DNA from: an uncultured Collinsella sp.
GTDB lineage: Bacteria > Actinomycetota > Coriobacteriia > Coriobacteriales > Coriobacteriaceae
Assembly: GCA_900542905.1 (NCBI GenBank)
Contig: UQPF01000001.1
Span: 186,001-250,000, forward strand
Direction of reading: 5' to 3'
Length of the DNA: 64,000 nucleotides
In this document: positions 18,048-26,900 of the stretch, piece after piece
How the letters are laid out: each line of letters begins with the position of its first letter
Position numbering within the stretch: position 1 is the first letter of the stretch
Translations under genes and position numbers: made by a program
Notes under the pieces: model-generated
The model's input: the letters and a program-made list of their open reading frames with translations, nothing else
What the model was told of the DNA's origin: nothing
Databases searched by the model: none

Positions 18048-19283
18048 ATGAGTAAAACTCTTCTAGTGGGTGCCGGGGCGGAATGTATCGAGCCTTTTGG
18101 GCTTCTTGCTGGAAAAGAATTCACATTCGATACTTGCTACTACCAGAATGAGGCATTGTATGAAGCCCTGGGAGAATTCTATCGAGGGAGACTTTCGAAA
18201 AGTGTAAATCAGGATCTAGGAACTCCCTCCTCGTATCAGAATCTATTTCTCTACTCGTCCAAAAACGTGGCGTTTCGCAAGTTGTCTAACTATATCGTCA
18301 GCGCCTCTAAGGATTCATTTTTAGGCTCACGGCTGAGTGAGCATATCATTAAAAGTCAGGATGACGATGAAGAGAATCAGCTTGATACTTATGGTCGGGA
18401 TCTTCTGTTTGACATGCTGATCAAGAGAGATAAGGATGCCGGCTATGTGAGCGCTTTGAAGGAAGTGGCACTCGAGGTGATTCCGGACGATGCGTACTAT
18501 GGAACTATAGAGACGTATTTCTCGAGTCTTATTAATCCCACAAGGAGGAGTAAGTCGCTCTGGCGCTTGATCAACTATTATTGGAGCGCTTTCTTTTCCG
18601 TTGCTGAACCGCTGATTCGCAAGGCATTTGAAGACGATAGGCTATTTAAGCAGCAGGGTCTATATAGGTTTACATTAAATAATATCAATACCGTTATTGA
18701 TGCGATAACGACGCGGAACCAGTTTACCCTCCAAGATATCCAAGATACTTACTACGCAAGGTTACGTGGAAGATTTGATAACGTGTTGACGACGAATTAC
18801 ACGGGCCTTTCGGATTTTTTGTTTCCTGAGTTGATTGAAAATTCATGTGTGTATCTATCAGGGGCTCTCTGGTTGTTCGAATCGCTTGGGTCTCTCACTT
18901 CAAGAGATGTGCGTAAAGAACCCATAGCTGCGGATGAATTTGTCTTTCCATTTCTTATGACACAAGTGCCGATTAAGCCAATTATCGATACGACCCAGCT
19001 GAGATCCTTTTCCAAGGCTATTGAGATACTCGACAATACGGGCCTTCTCGTTGTTTTAGGCTATTCATTTTGCGAAAGCGATTCTCACATTTCGGCTATG
19101 GTGCGAGATTTCATGCAGCATGCGAATAGTCGTCTTATCTATCTCGACCACAGCAGAGATGAGACACCCAGCACCATCAAGAAAAAGCTGAGGCTTAATC
19201 CTGAGCATAGTTACAATATCGATATTTTAGGCACTGGAGACAGCGATATAAACCGTCTGATTGACATTTTAAATAACGCCTGA
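18048..19283 (+). CDS. SIR2-like protein, possible defence effector
   Basis: 411 residues with no signal peptide. The N-terminus LLVGAGA (5-11) matches the Rossmann entry of SIR2-like proteins. Residues 246-251 (VLTTNY, with Asn250) match the TTNYD motif. VYLSGALW (268-275) sits where the family has hLHG. LLVVLGYSFCESDSHI (333-348) matches the vvGyS...D.hi motif. The segment 30-210 is a helical insert I do not recognise. SIR2-like proteins in defence systems degrade NAD to stop phage spread. Here the expected histidine appears as Ser271, so enzymatic activity is uncertain. It shares strand and composition with the GHKL/STAS gene 140 bp upstream. AGGAG precedes the start. Confidence 0.65.
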   Translation: MSKTLLVGAGAECIEPFGLLAGKEFTFDTCYYQNEALYEALGEFYRGRLSKSVNQDLGTPSSYQNLFLYSSKNVAFRKLSNYIVSASKDSFLGSRLSEHIIKSQDDDEENQLDTYGRDLLFDMLIKRDKDAGYVSALKEVALEVIPDDAYYGTIETYFSSLINPTRRSKSLWRLINYYWSAFFSVAEPLIRKAFEDDRLFKQQGLYRFTLNNINTVIDAITTRNQFTLQDIQDTYYARLRGRFDNVLTTNYTGLSDFLFPELIENSCVYLSGALWLFESLGSLTSRDVRKEPIAADEFVFPFLMTQVPIKPIIDTTQLRSFSKAIEILDNTGLLVVLGYSFCESDSHISAMVRDFMQHANSRLIYLDHSRDETPSTIKKKLRLNPEHSYNIDILGTGDSDINRLIDILNNA

Positions 19284-19670
19284 GCGGCTGAACAACACTA
19301 GAAATCGCTCGGTGTTGAACCAAGTCAAGGTCTCCAAGCTATTCCCGCATATAACGAGGAAGAAAGCTTGTCTCAAGCATTTCAATCTGTCGTTTCATGT
19401 CAAATCGCATCTTTATATTCCTATCGTAAGTTATATCGAGATTTATCGGCTTATATAAACTTGTATAAGCTTATCGTGGAATATCGTTTATTTCGACCTG
19501 CTAAATCCAACATATCGAGACAGGCAATTACCGCAGGATAGAAAGTTATTACACCTGTAAAAGTCATCGGTTCGTTCTCACAGACGTGTTGAATGACCCG
19601 TTATCCACGGCCTGAGGGAAATCGACCCCAACATGGTAAAGTAGTCGCAACAAGCAACCATGGAGGAACA
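19284..19670. other. 387-bp AT-rich intergenic region with an operator-like palindrome
   Basis: Probably holds the promoter of the DUF4869 operon. CTTATA (19450-19455) and TATAAG (19464-19469) form an inverted pair, flanked by TTATCG copies at 19443 and 19471, the kind of nested symmetry seen at repressor sites. I see no gene in it. Confidence 0.4.
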
Positions 19671-20123
19671 ATGCTCAGCATTCACTACGGCGACAGAGAC
19701 GATGTGATTTATGACACGTCGACATTCTTTGATTACAGCTATTCTCCCTCTTGGCTGCAAGATCCCCTGTCACAGCGCATTATCAAATCCATTGACAATG
19801 GCACTGTTCTTGGCGCAAACGCAATTGACACCAAGGTGCTTGGCGTTATTCCGCCAGAGAAACTATCAACGGGCACCAAAACACTTCTACTGATGCTCTT
19901 TATGCCTCAAAACCTCTACAACGCCTCAACCTGCGGAGATAATTGCGCCTATTGGATCTTGCGCATCGCCTCCAAACATGACATCACCATCAACCTCTAC
20001 CATATGATGGATTTTGGCAAAGCGCGTTTTACAGCCCGTGTCATCAATTCCGGACAGATTGTTCATACCATGGATGAGCTTGTCCTTATCTCGGCAAAAT
20101 GTCTGAGGGAGGCTCGAGCATGA
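19671..20123 (+). CDS. DUF4869 family protein
   Basis: 150 residues from the ATG at 19671, chosen for the TGGAGGAAC just upstream; an in-frame upstream ATG has no site. The sequence begins MLSIHYGDRD and contains NASTCGDNCAYWILRIA and HMMDFG, which I recognise as features of the DUF4869 family of gut bacteria, whose function is unknown. No transmembrane segment. Its TGA overlaps the ATG of the next gene (ATGA at 20120-20123), so the two are translationally coupled and probably work together. Confidence 0.7.
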   Translation: MLSIHYGDRDDVIYDTSTFFDYSYSPSWLQDPLSQRIIKSIDNGTVLGANAIDTKVLGVIPPEKLSTGTKTLLLMLFMPQNLYNASTCGDNCAYWILRIASKHDITINLYHMMDFGKARFTARVINSGQIVHTMDELVLISAKCLREARA

Positions 20124-21097
20124 GAGGGGAATACCAGCTGACCGTAAGGACCAATAAAGTTCAGGTCAAACTCACCATTCGCCGAAACCTCACCATCATC
20201 CAAGGCAAAAGCGCAACAGGCAAAACCACCCTGCTGGACAGTCTCCGTGCATACGAAAACCTAGGAGCCCAAAGCGGGATAATCGTTAATTGCGCAGCCC
20301 CCTGCCGCGTCATCGGCGGCATCGATTGGGAAGCGCAACTCAGCCGCATCGATAACAGCATCGTGTTTGTGGACGATACGCAAAAATTCGTAAGGAGCCA
20401 TGCATTCCAGCATGCAGCTCGACACAGTTCTAACTACTACGTCATCGTTGCGAGGGACGAATTGCCCCAGCTCCCCTATAGCGTGGATGAGATCTATGGC
20501 CTCAAAAACACCAACAGGGCAACAACAAAATATCCTGTCTACACACGCACGTACACTTCTGCATACCGCATTTACGGAGACGAGCTCTACGATGGAGATC
20601 GGCCAGAAGAAGTCATCGTCGAAGACAGCAATGCCGGCTATGAGTTCTTTAAAGTCCTGTGCGCCAAAAGTAAAATTCGCTGCGTAAGTGCCGGTGGCAA
20701 ATCAAACATATACGAAACCGCTCTGAGCTCCCCAGCCCAAAAGTTGCTCGTAATTGCAGATGGGGCCGCTTTTGGGCCCGAGATGCCCTATGTCTATTCG
20801 CTCAGGAGATTTAAGGAGATTGAGCTCTTCTTGCCGGAATCGTTTGAATGGCTTGTGCTGAGATCGGGACTCTTCAACGATGTCGAAACGCAAGACATGC
20901 TCCTTCATCCTGCCGATTTCATCGACTGCGAGAAGTTCTTCAGCTGGGAGCAGTTCTTTACTAAACAGCTTAGGGAACTGACCAGAGACAGCTACCTAGC
21001 CTATAGAAAAGAAGCTCTCAATCCCGCCTACCTACAGCAACATGAGCTCAACACGATTGCTGAATCGCTACCCAAACTCGGAATCACTTCGCGCTAG
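20120..21097 (+). CDS. Small P-loop ATPase with a TOPRIM-like C-terminal half, partner of DUF4869
   Basis: 325 residues from the ATG at 20120, which overlaps the previous stop; GAGGGAGG stands upstream. Walker A GKSATGKTT (29-37) and Walker B IVFVDD (81-86) are clear, but the ATPase part is short (about 1-150). The second half has VIVED (Glu168), a Gly-rich VSAGGKSNI (189-197) and VIADGAAFG (211-219). Their order and spacing recall the Glu and DxD motifs of TOPRIM domains in OLD-like nucleases, with the second Asp replaced by Ala. This reading is an inference from pattern only. It could be a minimal OLD-like ATPase or an ATP-dependent sensor. It ends 4 bp inside the convergent glycosyltransferase gene. 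Confidence 0.6.
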   Translation: MRGEYQLTVRTNKVQVKLTIRRNLTIIQGKSATGKTTLLDSLRAYENLGAQSGIIVNCAAPCRVIGGIDWEAQLSRIDNSIVFVDDTQKFVRSHAFQHAARHSSNYYVIVARDELPQLPYSVDEIYGLKNTNRATTKYPVYTRTYTSAYRIYGDELYDGDRPEEVIVEDSNAGYEFFKVLCAKSKIRCVSAGGKSNIYETALSSPAQKLLVIADGAAFGPEMPYVYSLRRFKEIELFLPESFEWLVLRSGLFNDVETQDMLLHPADFIDCEKFFSWEQFFTKQLRELTRDSYLAYRKEALNPAYLQQHELNTIAESLPKLGITSR

Positions 21098-23580
21098 ATC
21101 GAGAAATACTCGCTCTCAGCGGATAAGTTCGGCCCCAACCACGGATCGCCCTTCAGGAAGAACTCCGGCCAGCACTGCATGAACAGGGCCTGCTCGCGCT
21201 TCCAACGGCGCAGTTTTTCCTCGTTGGCTTCTTCCCTGCCACGCGAGGTGAACTCGTAGTGGTACAGCTCGGCATAGGGCGTAAAGATGGTGCGGTAGCC
21301 CGCCTCCCATACGCGCAGGCAAAAGTCAGCGTCGTTAAAACCGACGGCGAATTCCTCGTTATAACCGCCGACCTGCTCAAATACGTCGCGTCGCACCATC
21401 TGACAGGCGCCCGTCACGGCACTGAAGTTGCCCGGGCGCACAGCGCGGGCAAGATAGCCCTCGCGCTTTGCCGAGAAGTCCTGGTTGGCATGGGCAAGTG
21501 CGCCACGCACGCCAACCACAATGCCGGCGTGCTGCACCAGATGATCGGCAAAGTAGAGCTTGGCGCCCACCACGCCCGCATCGGGACGCTGCAGATACCC
21601 CATCATTTCTTCGATAAAATCGGGGCTTATGACCTCGGTATCGTTGTTCAGCAGCAGCAGGTAGTCGCCCTTGGCATGCTCCACACCAAAGTTGATGATC
21701 TGGGAGTAATTGAACTCACCCGGCCAGTACACAACGCGCGCGATGCCCTTGCCTTCGGATGCAGCAGCCACGCGTTCCGGCAGGGTTTCGTAATATGCAA
21801 ACGTCTCCGGGGCTTCGCTGTTGTTCTCCACCAAGACGATCTCGTAATTGGCATACGTGGCTTTCTGGGCGATCGACATCACACAGGCGTCGAGCGTCTC
21901 AATGTGATCCTTGGTGGGAATCACAATACTCACCAGCGGCGCAGGCTCCGACAGCGCATAGCGCATGCGGTAGACAAACGGCGTCTCGGTCTCCTCGACC
22001 GTTCCGCGAACGCCCAGCGCGTCAAAATGGCGCTGCAACGCCAAACGACCGGCTTCAATAGCATACGGCTTGCTATCCGCAGAGCCATCGGCGGTAGAAC
22101 CGGGGTGCACGCGCCAGTGATACAACGCATGAGCAATATGCTCAAAGCGCGCGCCCGATGCAAGGCAGCGAAGCGTCAGGTCGTAATCCTGGGCACCCGC
22201 GACGTCTTCCGGCGACATGCCAATGCGATCGATAAGCGCCTTCTCCACCATCAGAAAATGCGTCACGCAGTTATGGCTATAGAGCAGGTCAACATTGAGC
22301 CGCGTCTTAAAGACCGGCTGACCCCACTCTCCCGTTTTCTGGAACATGTCCTCGTCACAGAACAGGACCTGCGGACGCTCCCCCTCTGCCGCTTTGTTCA
22401 ACGCGGTGACATAGTGGAACAACGCATCCGGCTCCAGAATGTCATCGTGGTCCAAAAATGCGATGTAGTCACCCGTCGCTTGCTGAATGCCAGCGTTGGT
22501 GTTGAGTACAATGCCGCCGTTGCCAGGCAGCTCAAAACGACGAATCCGCTCGTCATTGGCGTCGGCCGCAAGATTGGACACCGCGTCCCAATCGGGCGAG
22601 GCGTCCATAAGCAGCAATTCCCAGTTGTCATAGCTCTGGGATAGCACAGAGTCCAGCAACTCGCGCAGGTAAACCCGATCGGTCCTATAGCACGGCACTA
22701 CAATGCTCACGAGCGGCCTATAGGCAAATGCCGCCGAAGCGACACGCTGGCACGCCAAATCACCCGGCTTTGCGCGATGTTGCTCAAACCAACGTCGATA
22801 GGCCGCATCATCCGCGCGCGCATCCTTCATGCGGTTCCAACTGTCGTCGACCATGCCGTTGTACAAACGACCATCCATGGCACAAAATCCACTCTGGATT
22901 TGGCCCGTGGGATCAGCCGTAATCACGACAAAATCGCGTATATCCTGAGGCATCTCAACGCTCAGATACGTTTTATTGACGCGACATCCGTTCTGCTGGG
23001 GAACATCGACCTGCGACTCAAACACATGCACCGTGGCATCGATCGCATTCATGTGCGTATCGAAGATCTGGAGCTCAGGGACGCACTGGGGATCTCCCGC
23101 CCACTTGACCTCATAGCGCCAGACGACGCCCTCATCTGCCGGTAAATAACGAACGGCATCGATCTCGTAGCGACCGCAGCACTCGCCGCGTTGCGCATCG
23201 CGAACGAGTGCGCACATCGCAGGCTTTGCTTTGTAGTTAATCTTGGATTCAAGCTTGGCAATACGACTATCAAGGTGAATAGAGCCCAGCCTTTTGCCGT
23301 CGGACGCAAATGAGATGTCAATCGTAGAGCCGTCCAAAAACGGAAGCACCAAGACGACGAGTTCGCGCTCATAATCGGCAACGGAGGGACAAAGCGCCAG
23401 CACACGACCATGGTCGACCGTAAGTGCCAAAGACGGCACGCAAACGCCATTGGTCGTCGCATGAGCAAAGGCCTGGGAACCCTCCTGCTCAATAAGCCCC
23501 GCGATATCCTGGCCGACAAAACGAAGCAGCACAAACAGGCGACCCTGACTGCGGCAAAGCGCCAAACGCTTGATACTCAT
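21094..23580 (-). CDS. Large glycosyltransferase with two GT2 domains
   Basis: 828 residues. An N-terminal region of about 290 residues has no clear family. A first GT2 domain begins PLVSIVVPCYRTD and has the DxD-type AFLDHDD. A second begins PLVSIVIPTKDH and has LLLNNDTEVISP, then a catalytic-type GGYNEEFAVGFNDADFCLR. Both are inverting, nucleotide-sugar-dependent folds facing the cytoplasm, and twin GT2 proteins commonly build rhamnan or other surface polysaccharides. It starts directly after the stop of the upstream glycosyltransferase gene, so they are one operon. The acceptor and sugars cannot be told from sequence. Confidence 0.85.
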   Translation of the reverse strand: MSIKRLALCRSQGRLFVLLRFVGQDIAGLIEQEGSQAFAHATTNGVCVPSLALTVDHGRVLALCPSVADYERELVVLVLPFLDGSTIDISFASDGKRLGSIHLDSRIAKLESKINYKAKPAMCALVRDAQRGECCGRYEIDAVRYLPADEGVVWRYEVKWAGDPQCVPELQIFDTHMNAIDATVHVFESQVDVPQQNGCRVNKTYLSVEMPQDIRDFVVITADPTGQIQSGFCAMDGRLYNGMVDDSWNRMKDARADDAAYRRWFEQHRAKPGDLACQRVASAAFAYRPLVSIVVPCYRTDRVYLRELLDSVLSQSYDNWELLLMDASPDWDAVSNLAADANDERIRRFELPGNGGIVLNTNAGIQQATGDYIAFLDHDDILEPDALFHYVTALNKAAEGERPQVLFCDEDMFQKTGEWGQPVFKTRLNVDLLYSHNCVTHFLMVEKALIDRIGMSPEDVAGAQDYDLTLRCLASGARFEHIAHALYHWRVHPGSTADGSADSKPYAIEAGRLALQRHFDALGVRGTVEETETPFVYRMRYALSEPAPLVSIVIPTKDHIETLDACVMSIAQKATYANYEIVLVENNSEAPETFAYYETLPERVAAASEGKGIARVVYWPGEFNYSQIINFGVEHAKGDYLLLLNNDTEVISPDFIEEMMGYLQRPDAGVVGAKLYFADHLVQHAGIVVGVRGALAHANQDFSAKREGYLARAVRPGNFSAVTGACQMVRRDVFEQVGGYNEEFAVGFNDADFCLRVWEAGYRTIFTPYAELYHYEFTSRGREEANEEKLRRWKREQALFMQCWPEFFLKGDPWLGPNLSAESEYFSI

Positions 23581-24648
23581 CTACACTTCTCGCTTTCCCA
23601 GAGCGTTCGCAGCCATGCGCTTGCACGCGCCCAAGCGCCCAAACCTCAAGACGTCGTAATCGAACATGAGCTTTTTGCACGAACGAGAAGCAGGCGCCTT
23701 ACCGACAAGTGCCGCACGCACCAGAGCGGCAACAGAAGGAGCGCATTGTGCGAGCGCAGCATCACTGCCCACGGCAGAACCGTCAAGCGCCGCGGCGACG
23801 GCAGCAAACACCTTGCCGCAGCCCGCGCTCAGCAGCCTGAGCGCATCGTACAGCACCAAATCGCACAGGAAGTACGCCAGGTCATCGGCATGCTGATCGT
23901 CGAGCCCATCACGGCGCCAATCGGCCAGCACCGCGGAGTAAATCTTCACGTGCTCCAGCAGACGCGTCTCGTCGTCGTAGCGCATGGTGTCCATGAGCGA
24001 ACCCTTGCGCGCCACGCGGTAGTCATACAACTTGTTCGAGATAAGCGCGGTCTTGCGCGAGCGACCGTACACGGCAAAATCAAAGACCTGATCCTCGCCA
24101 TATTTAACGGTTTCATCGAACACGATCCCGTTGCCCAGCAAAAAAGCGCGCTTGCAAGCGGTGCGCCATGCAAAGGGGCGAGATGCTTCCTTAAACAGCA
24201 GGTCGGAGCTATAGCCCACAAACGACACATCGCGCGGGCTCAGCACATAGTTAAGCCACGGATACCCCGCCTCCAACGGATACGGGTTTGCGCCAAAGGT
24301 CAAAACGTCGCAATCCTCACGCTCAAAGGCATCAACGATTACGCGGCACGCATCAGGGGTAAACCGGTCGTCGGAATCCAAAAACGCAACGACAGGCGCC
24401 GTGGACGCAGCAATGCCCGCATTGCGCGCGCTCGACAAACCACCGTTGGGTTTATCAACCAGCATAAAGCGCGTATCCTTTTCGCAATAGGCAGCGGCGA
24501 TGTCGCGCGAGCCGTCCGGCGAGCCGTCGTTAACCAGCACACCTTCCCAATCGGGCATATCCTGCGCAAGCAGGGAGTCCAGACACCATGCCAGGCACTC
24601 CTCCACCTTGTAAATGGGAACGACGACGGAAATCTTGGGGGTAGTCAT
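23581..24648 (-). CDS. GT2 family glycosyltransferase
   Basis: 355 residues from the ATG at 24648 with AGGAG upstream; a GTG two codons earlier is also possible. GT2 fold at the N-terminus: KISVVVPIYKVEECLAWCLDSLL, VLVNDGSPDGS and AFLDSDDRFTP. The C-terminal half is helical and lacks membrane spans. The close similarity of its first 110 residues to the three upstream genes suggests a set made by duplication, each adding one sugar to a surface glycan. Confidence 0.85.
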   Translation of the reverse strand: MTTPKISVVVPIYKVEECLAWCLDSLLAQDMPDWEGVLVNDGSPDGSRDIAAAYCEKDTRFMLVDKPNGGLSSARNAGIAASTAPVVAFLDSDDRFTPDACRVIVDAFEREDCDVLTFGANPYPLEAGYPWLNYVLSPRDVSFVGYSSDLLFKEASRPFAWRTACKRAFLLGNGIVFDETVKYGEDQVFDFAVYGRSRKTALISNKLYDYRVARKGSLMDTMRYDDETRLLEHVKIYSAVLADWRRDGLDDQHADDLAYFLCDLVLYDALRLLSAGCGKVFAAVAAALDGSAVGSDAALAQCAPSVAALVRAALVGKAPASRSCKKLMFDYDVLRFGRLGACKRMAANALGKREV

Positions 24649-24660
24649 AGTCACGCGCTC

Positions 24661-25779
24661 CTACTGTGCGGCCGGCACGTCATCGGGATGCGGGTTATCG
24701 CCGTAGGCACGCTGATACGTCAGCACACGCCAGACCAGCGGCAGGCCGCCGATCTTAAAGTAGTGTTTAAACGTATTGAGCTTGCCCGGCTTCTTAAAAT
24801 CAAAGCGCGAATCGATATAGGCACGGGGCGATTTGACCATCAAACGCAGGTCGGTCTCGCCGCGTGGGTCGAAGAGTGACAGGTCAAAGCGACCGGCATC
24901 CCAATCAGCCTTAAGCTCGGGAGACGCCTTCTCCCAAAACTGCTCGCGCAACTCATCGACCAGACGCTCATCATTCCAGCGGTACGTATCGACCTTCATG
25001 CGCATTAAAATGCCCTGAAGCCGAGCCTTGAGCTCGGGACGTTCATCCAAAAAGCGTTGCATCTCGGCATATTCGTCGCACACGCAAAACACCTTATTGG
25101 GCGAATTAACAGAGCTCTTCTCGTTATCCTGTCGGTAGCACAAAATGGGATCCGCAATAAACGCAGCGCGCTCGGCGCACGCCCAAACCTTAAAGTTAAA
25201 ACCCGCATCCTGATACGATGCACCCGGCGTGGGAAGGAACCGAATCTGATTGTCGTTGAGGAACTCGCGCCGATAGATGGCAGACCAAATGGAAGGCTTG
25301 CGGTAGAAGATACCCGGACGATCGGCGGGGCGATACGCCGCACCCGTCATATGCTCGTCGATAATTCCAAACAGCTCGCGGCGCTCGCTGGGCGTGGACC
25401 AATACAAGTAAAAGTCACCCTTGACGACATCGGCATGCTCGGCGTCGGCCTTGGCAACCAGCTTTTGAAGCGAATCCTCGAACATAAAGTCATCGGACTC
25501 CAAAATGCCCACGTACTCACCGCGCGCCATCTCCAGGCCGCGGTTCATCGAGTCGCCGTAGCCGCTGTTTACCTTGTCAATCATCTTGACGCGTGCATCG
25601 CACTCCATGTACTCGCGGATGATATCCGGCGAGCTATCGGTAGAGCCATCGTTGATGCAAATGATCTCAATGTCCTTGAGTGTCTGCGCAACGGCAGAAT
25701 CGAGGCACTCGCGCAGGTAGCGCTCAACATTGCAGATGGGAACAAGCAGCGAAACTTTAGGGGTATCAGAGTTCTGCAA
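24661..25779 (-). CDS. GT2 family glycosyltransferase
   Basis: 372 residues from a TTG start with AGGAGG at good spacing. Motifs: KVSLLVPICNVERYLRECLDSAV, IEIICINDGSTDSS and GILESDDFM. The first 110 residues are nearly the same as those of the gene at 26901-28004, and both share the later pattern IWSAIYRREFL. They are recent paralogues. Cytoplasmic, and likely part of a polysaccharide operon read from about 28004 down to 21094. Confidence 0.85.
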   Translation of the reverse strand: MQNSDTPKVSLLVPICNVERYLRECLDSAVAQTLKDIEIICINDGSTDSSPDIIREYMECDARVKMIDKVNSGYGDSMNRGLEMARGEYVGILESDDFMFEDSLQKLVAKADAEHADVVKGDFYLYWSTPSERRELFGIIDEHMTGAAYRPADRPGIFYRKPSIWSAIYRREFLNDNQIRFLPTPGASYQDAGFNFKVWACAERAAFIADPILCYRQDNEKSSVNSPNKVFCVCDEYAEMQRFLDERPELKARLQGILMRMKVDTYRWNDERLVDELREQFWEKASPELKADWDAGRFDLSLFDPRGETDLRLMVKSPRAYIDSRFDFKKPGKLNTFKHYFKIGGLPLVWRVLTYQRAYGDNPHPDDVPAAQ

Positions 25780-25853
25780 GAGAACCTCCTGTTGAATAGC
25801 GTGTAACAGGGTTATTTTAGCAGCGAAGCAACGGTGCGCGGCAGCGCCCAGAA

Positions 25854-26894
25854 TTAGATAAAGCGCTCCAGGCAGGCCTTGAGACCGCGGGTCGAAAGAT
25901 AGAACAGTGTGGCGTCTGCCATCGAAACGCCCGAGGTCGCTGCAACGAGCTTACGGGCAACACGGCAAACGGCGCCCTTAGCAGGCATATCCGCCCACTC
26001 CGTTCCCAAAAACGTCGTGAAATCCATATTGACGCGACCGGCCACACGACGGAAACCATCGGCGTCCAGACGCGCCAAGTCAAACACAATGAGGTCCAAG
26101 AACCAAGTGATCAGCTCGCCGGGGCACAAATCCAAAAGGCCGTAAACCGCCCAATCCTCCAAGACTTCCTCGAGCATTCTCATGTGGGCGTCAAGCTTTT
26201 TGGCGCGAGCATCGGCACTGTTGAACTCGTGCGTTGCCGAGTCGTTCTCCATCACGTAGTGGTAGAACTTGTCCGGCATGACGACGGTCTTGCGGGCAAG
26301 CGCATAGGCCGCAAATTGGAATACGACATCCTCGCCCAAGGCCAAGCCGGGAGCAAAGCGAATGCCTTCGCGATTGAGCAGCTCGCGCGAAAAAGCCGCG
26401 CGGCATGCATAGGGCTGTGCGTTTGCGTGGAACAGCAACTGGGGATCTCGTGCGCCAAAGGTGCCCGCTTTGAGGCTCATGAGTTGCTGGACACGCTTGG
26501 GTGCGGCGTCGGACGGCTCGCAGACACCACCGAATACGGCGACCTCGGCATCCGACGACTCCATGGCCTGCAGCACGCGCTCCACCGTTCGGGCGTGGAT
26601 GTAATCGTCGGCGTCTACAAAGAAAACCACCTCGCCCTTGGCGGCATCGATTCCGGCATTTCGAGCGCACGAGACGCCCGCGTTTTCCTGGTCAATCACC
26701 AGCACACGGTCGTCGGCCTGCGCAATTTGACGCAAGACGCCCAGCGAATCGTCAACCGAACCGTCGTTGACGCAGACAACCTGAATCGAGCGCTCAGACT
26801 GGGCCAGCAGCGAATCGAGACATCGCTGAACTGAGTTTGCAGAGTTGTATACGGGAACGACAATAGTCGCTTTGGGAATCGAGGCCTCTCCCAT
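25854..26894 (-). CDS. GT2 family glycosyltransferase
   Basis: 346 residues. GT2 motifs: KATIVVPVYNSANSVQRCLDSLL, VVCVNDGSVDDS and VFFVDADDYI. Downstream parts resemble the gene at 23581-24648 (GEDVVFQFAAYALARKT versus a matching GEDQVFDFAVY stretch), so these two form a second paralogue pair in the cluster. A 74-bp gap follows before the next gene. Confidence 0.85.
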   Translation of the reverse strand: MGEASIPKATIVVPVYNSANSVQRCLDSLLAQSERSIQVVCVNDGSVDDSLGVLRQIAQADDRVLVIDQENAGVSCARNAGIDAAKGEVVFFVDADDYIHARTVERVLQAMESSDAEVAVFGGVCEPSDAAPKRVQQLMSLKAGTFGARDPQLLFHANAQPYACRAAFSRELLNREGIRFAPGLALGEDVVFQFAAYALARKTVVMPDKFYHYVMENDSATHEFNSADARAKKLDAHMRMLEEVLEDWAVYGLLDLCPGELITWFLDLIVFDLARLDADGFRRVAGRVNMDFTTFLGTEWADMPAKGAVCRVARKLVAATSGVSMADATLFYLSTRGLKACLERFI

Positions 26895-26900
26895 ACCGAC

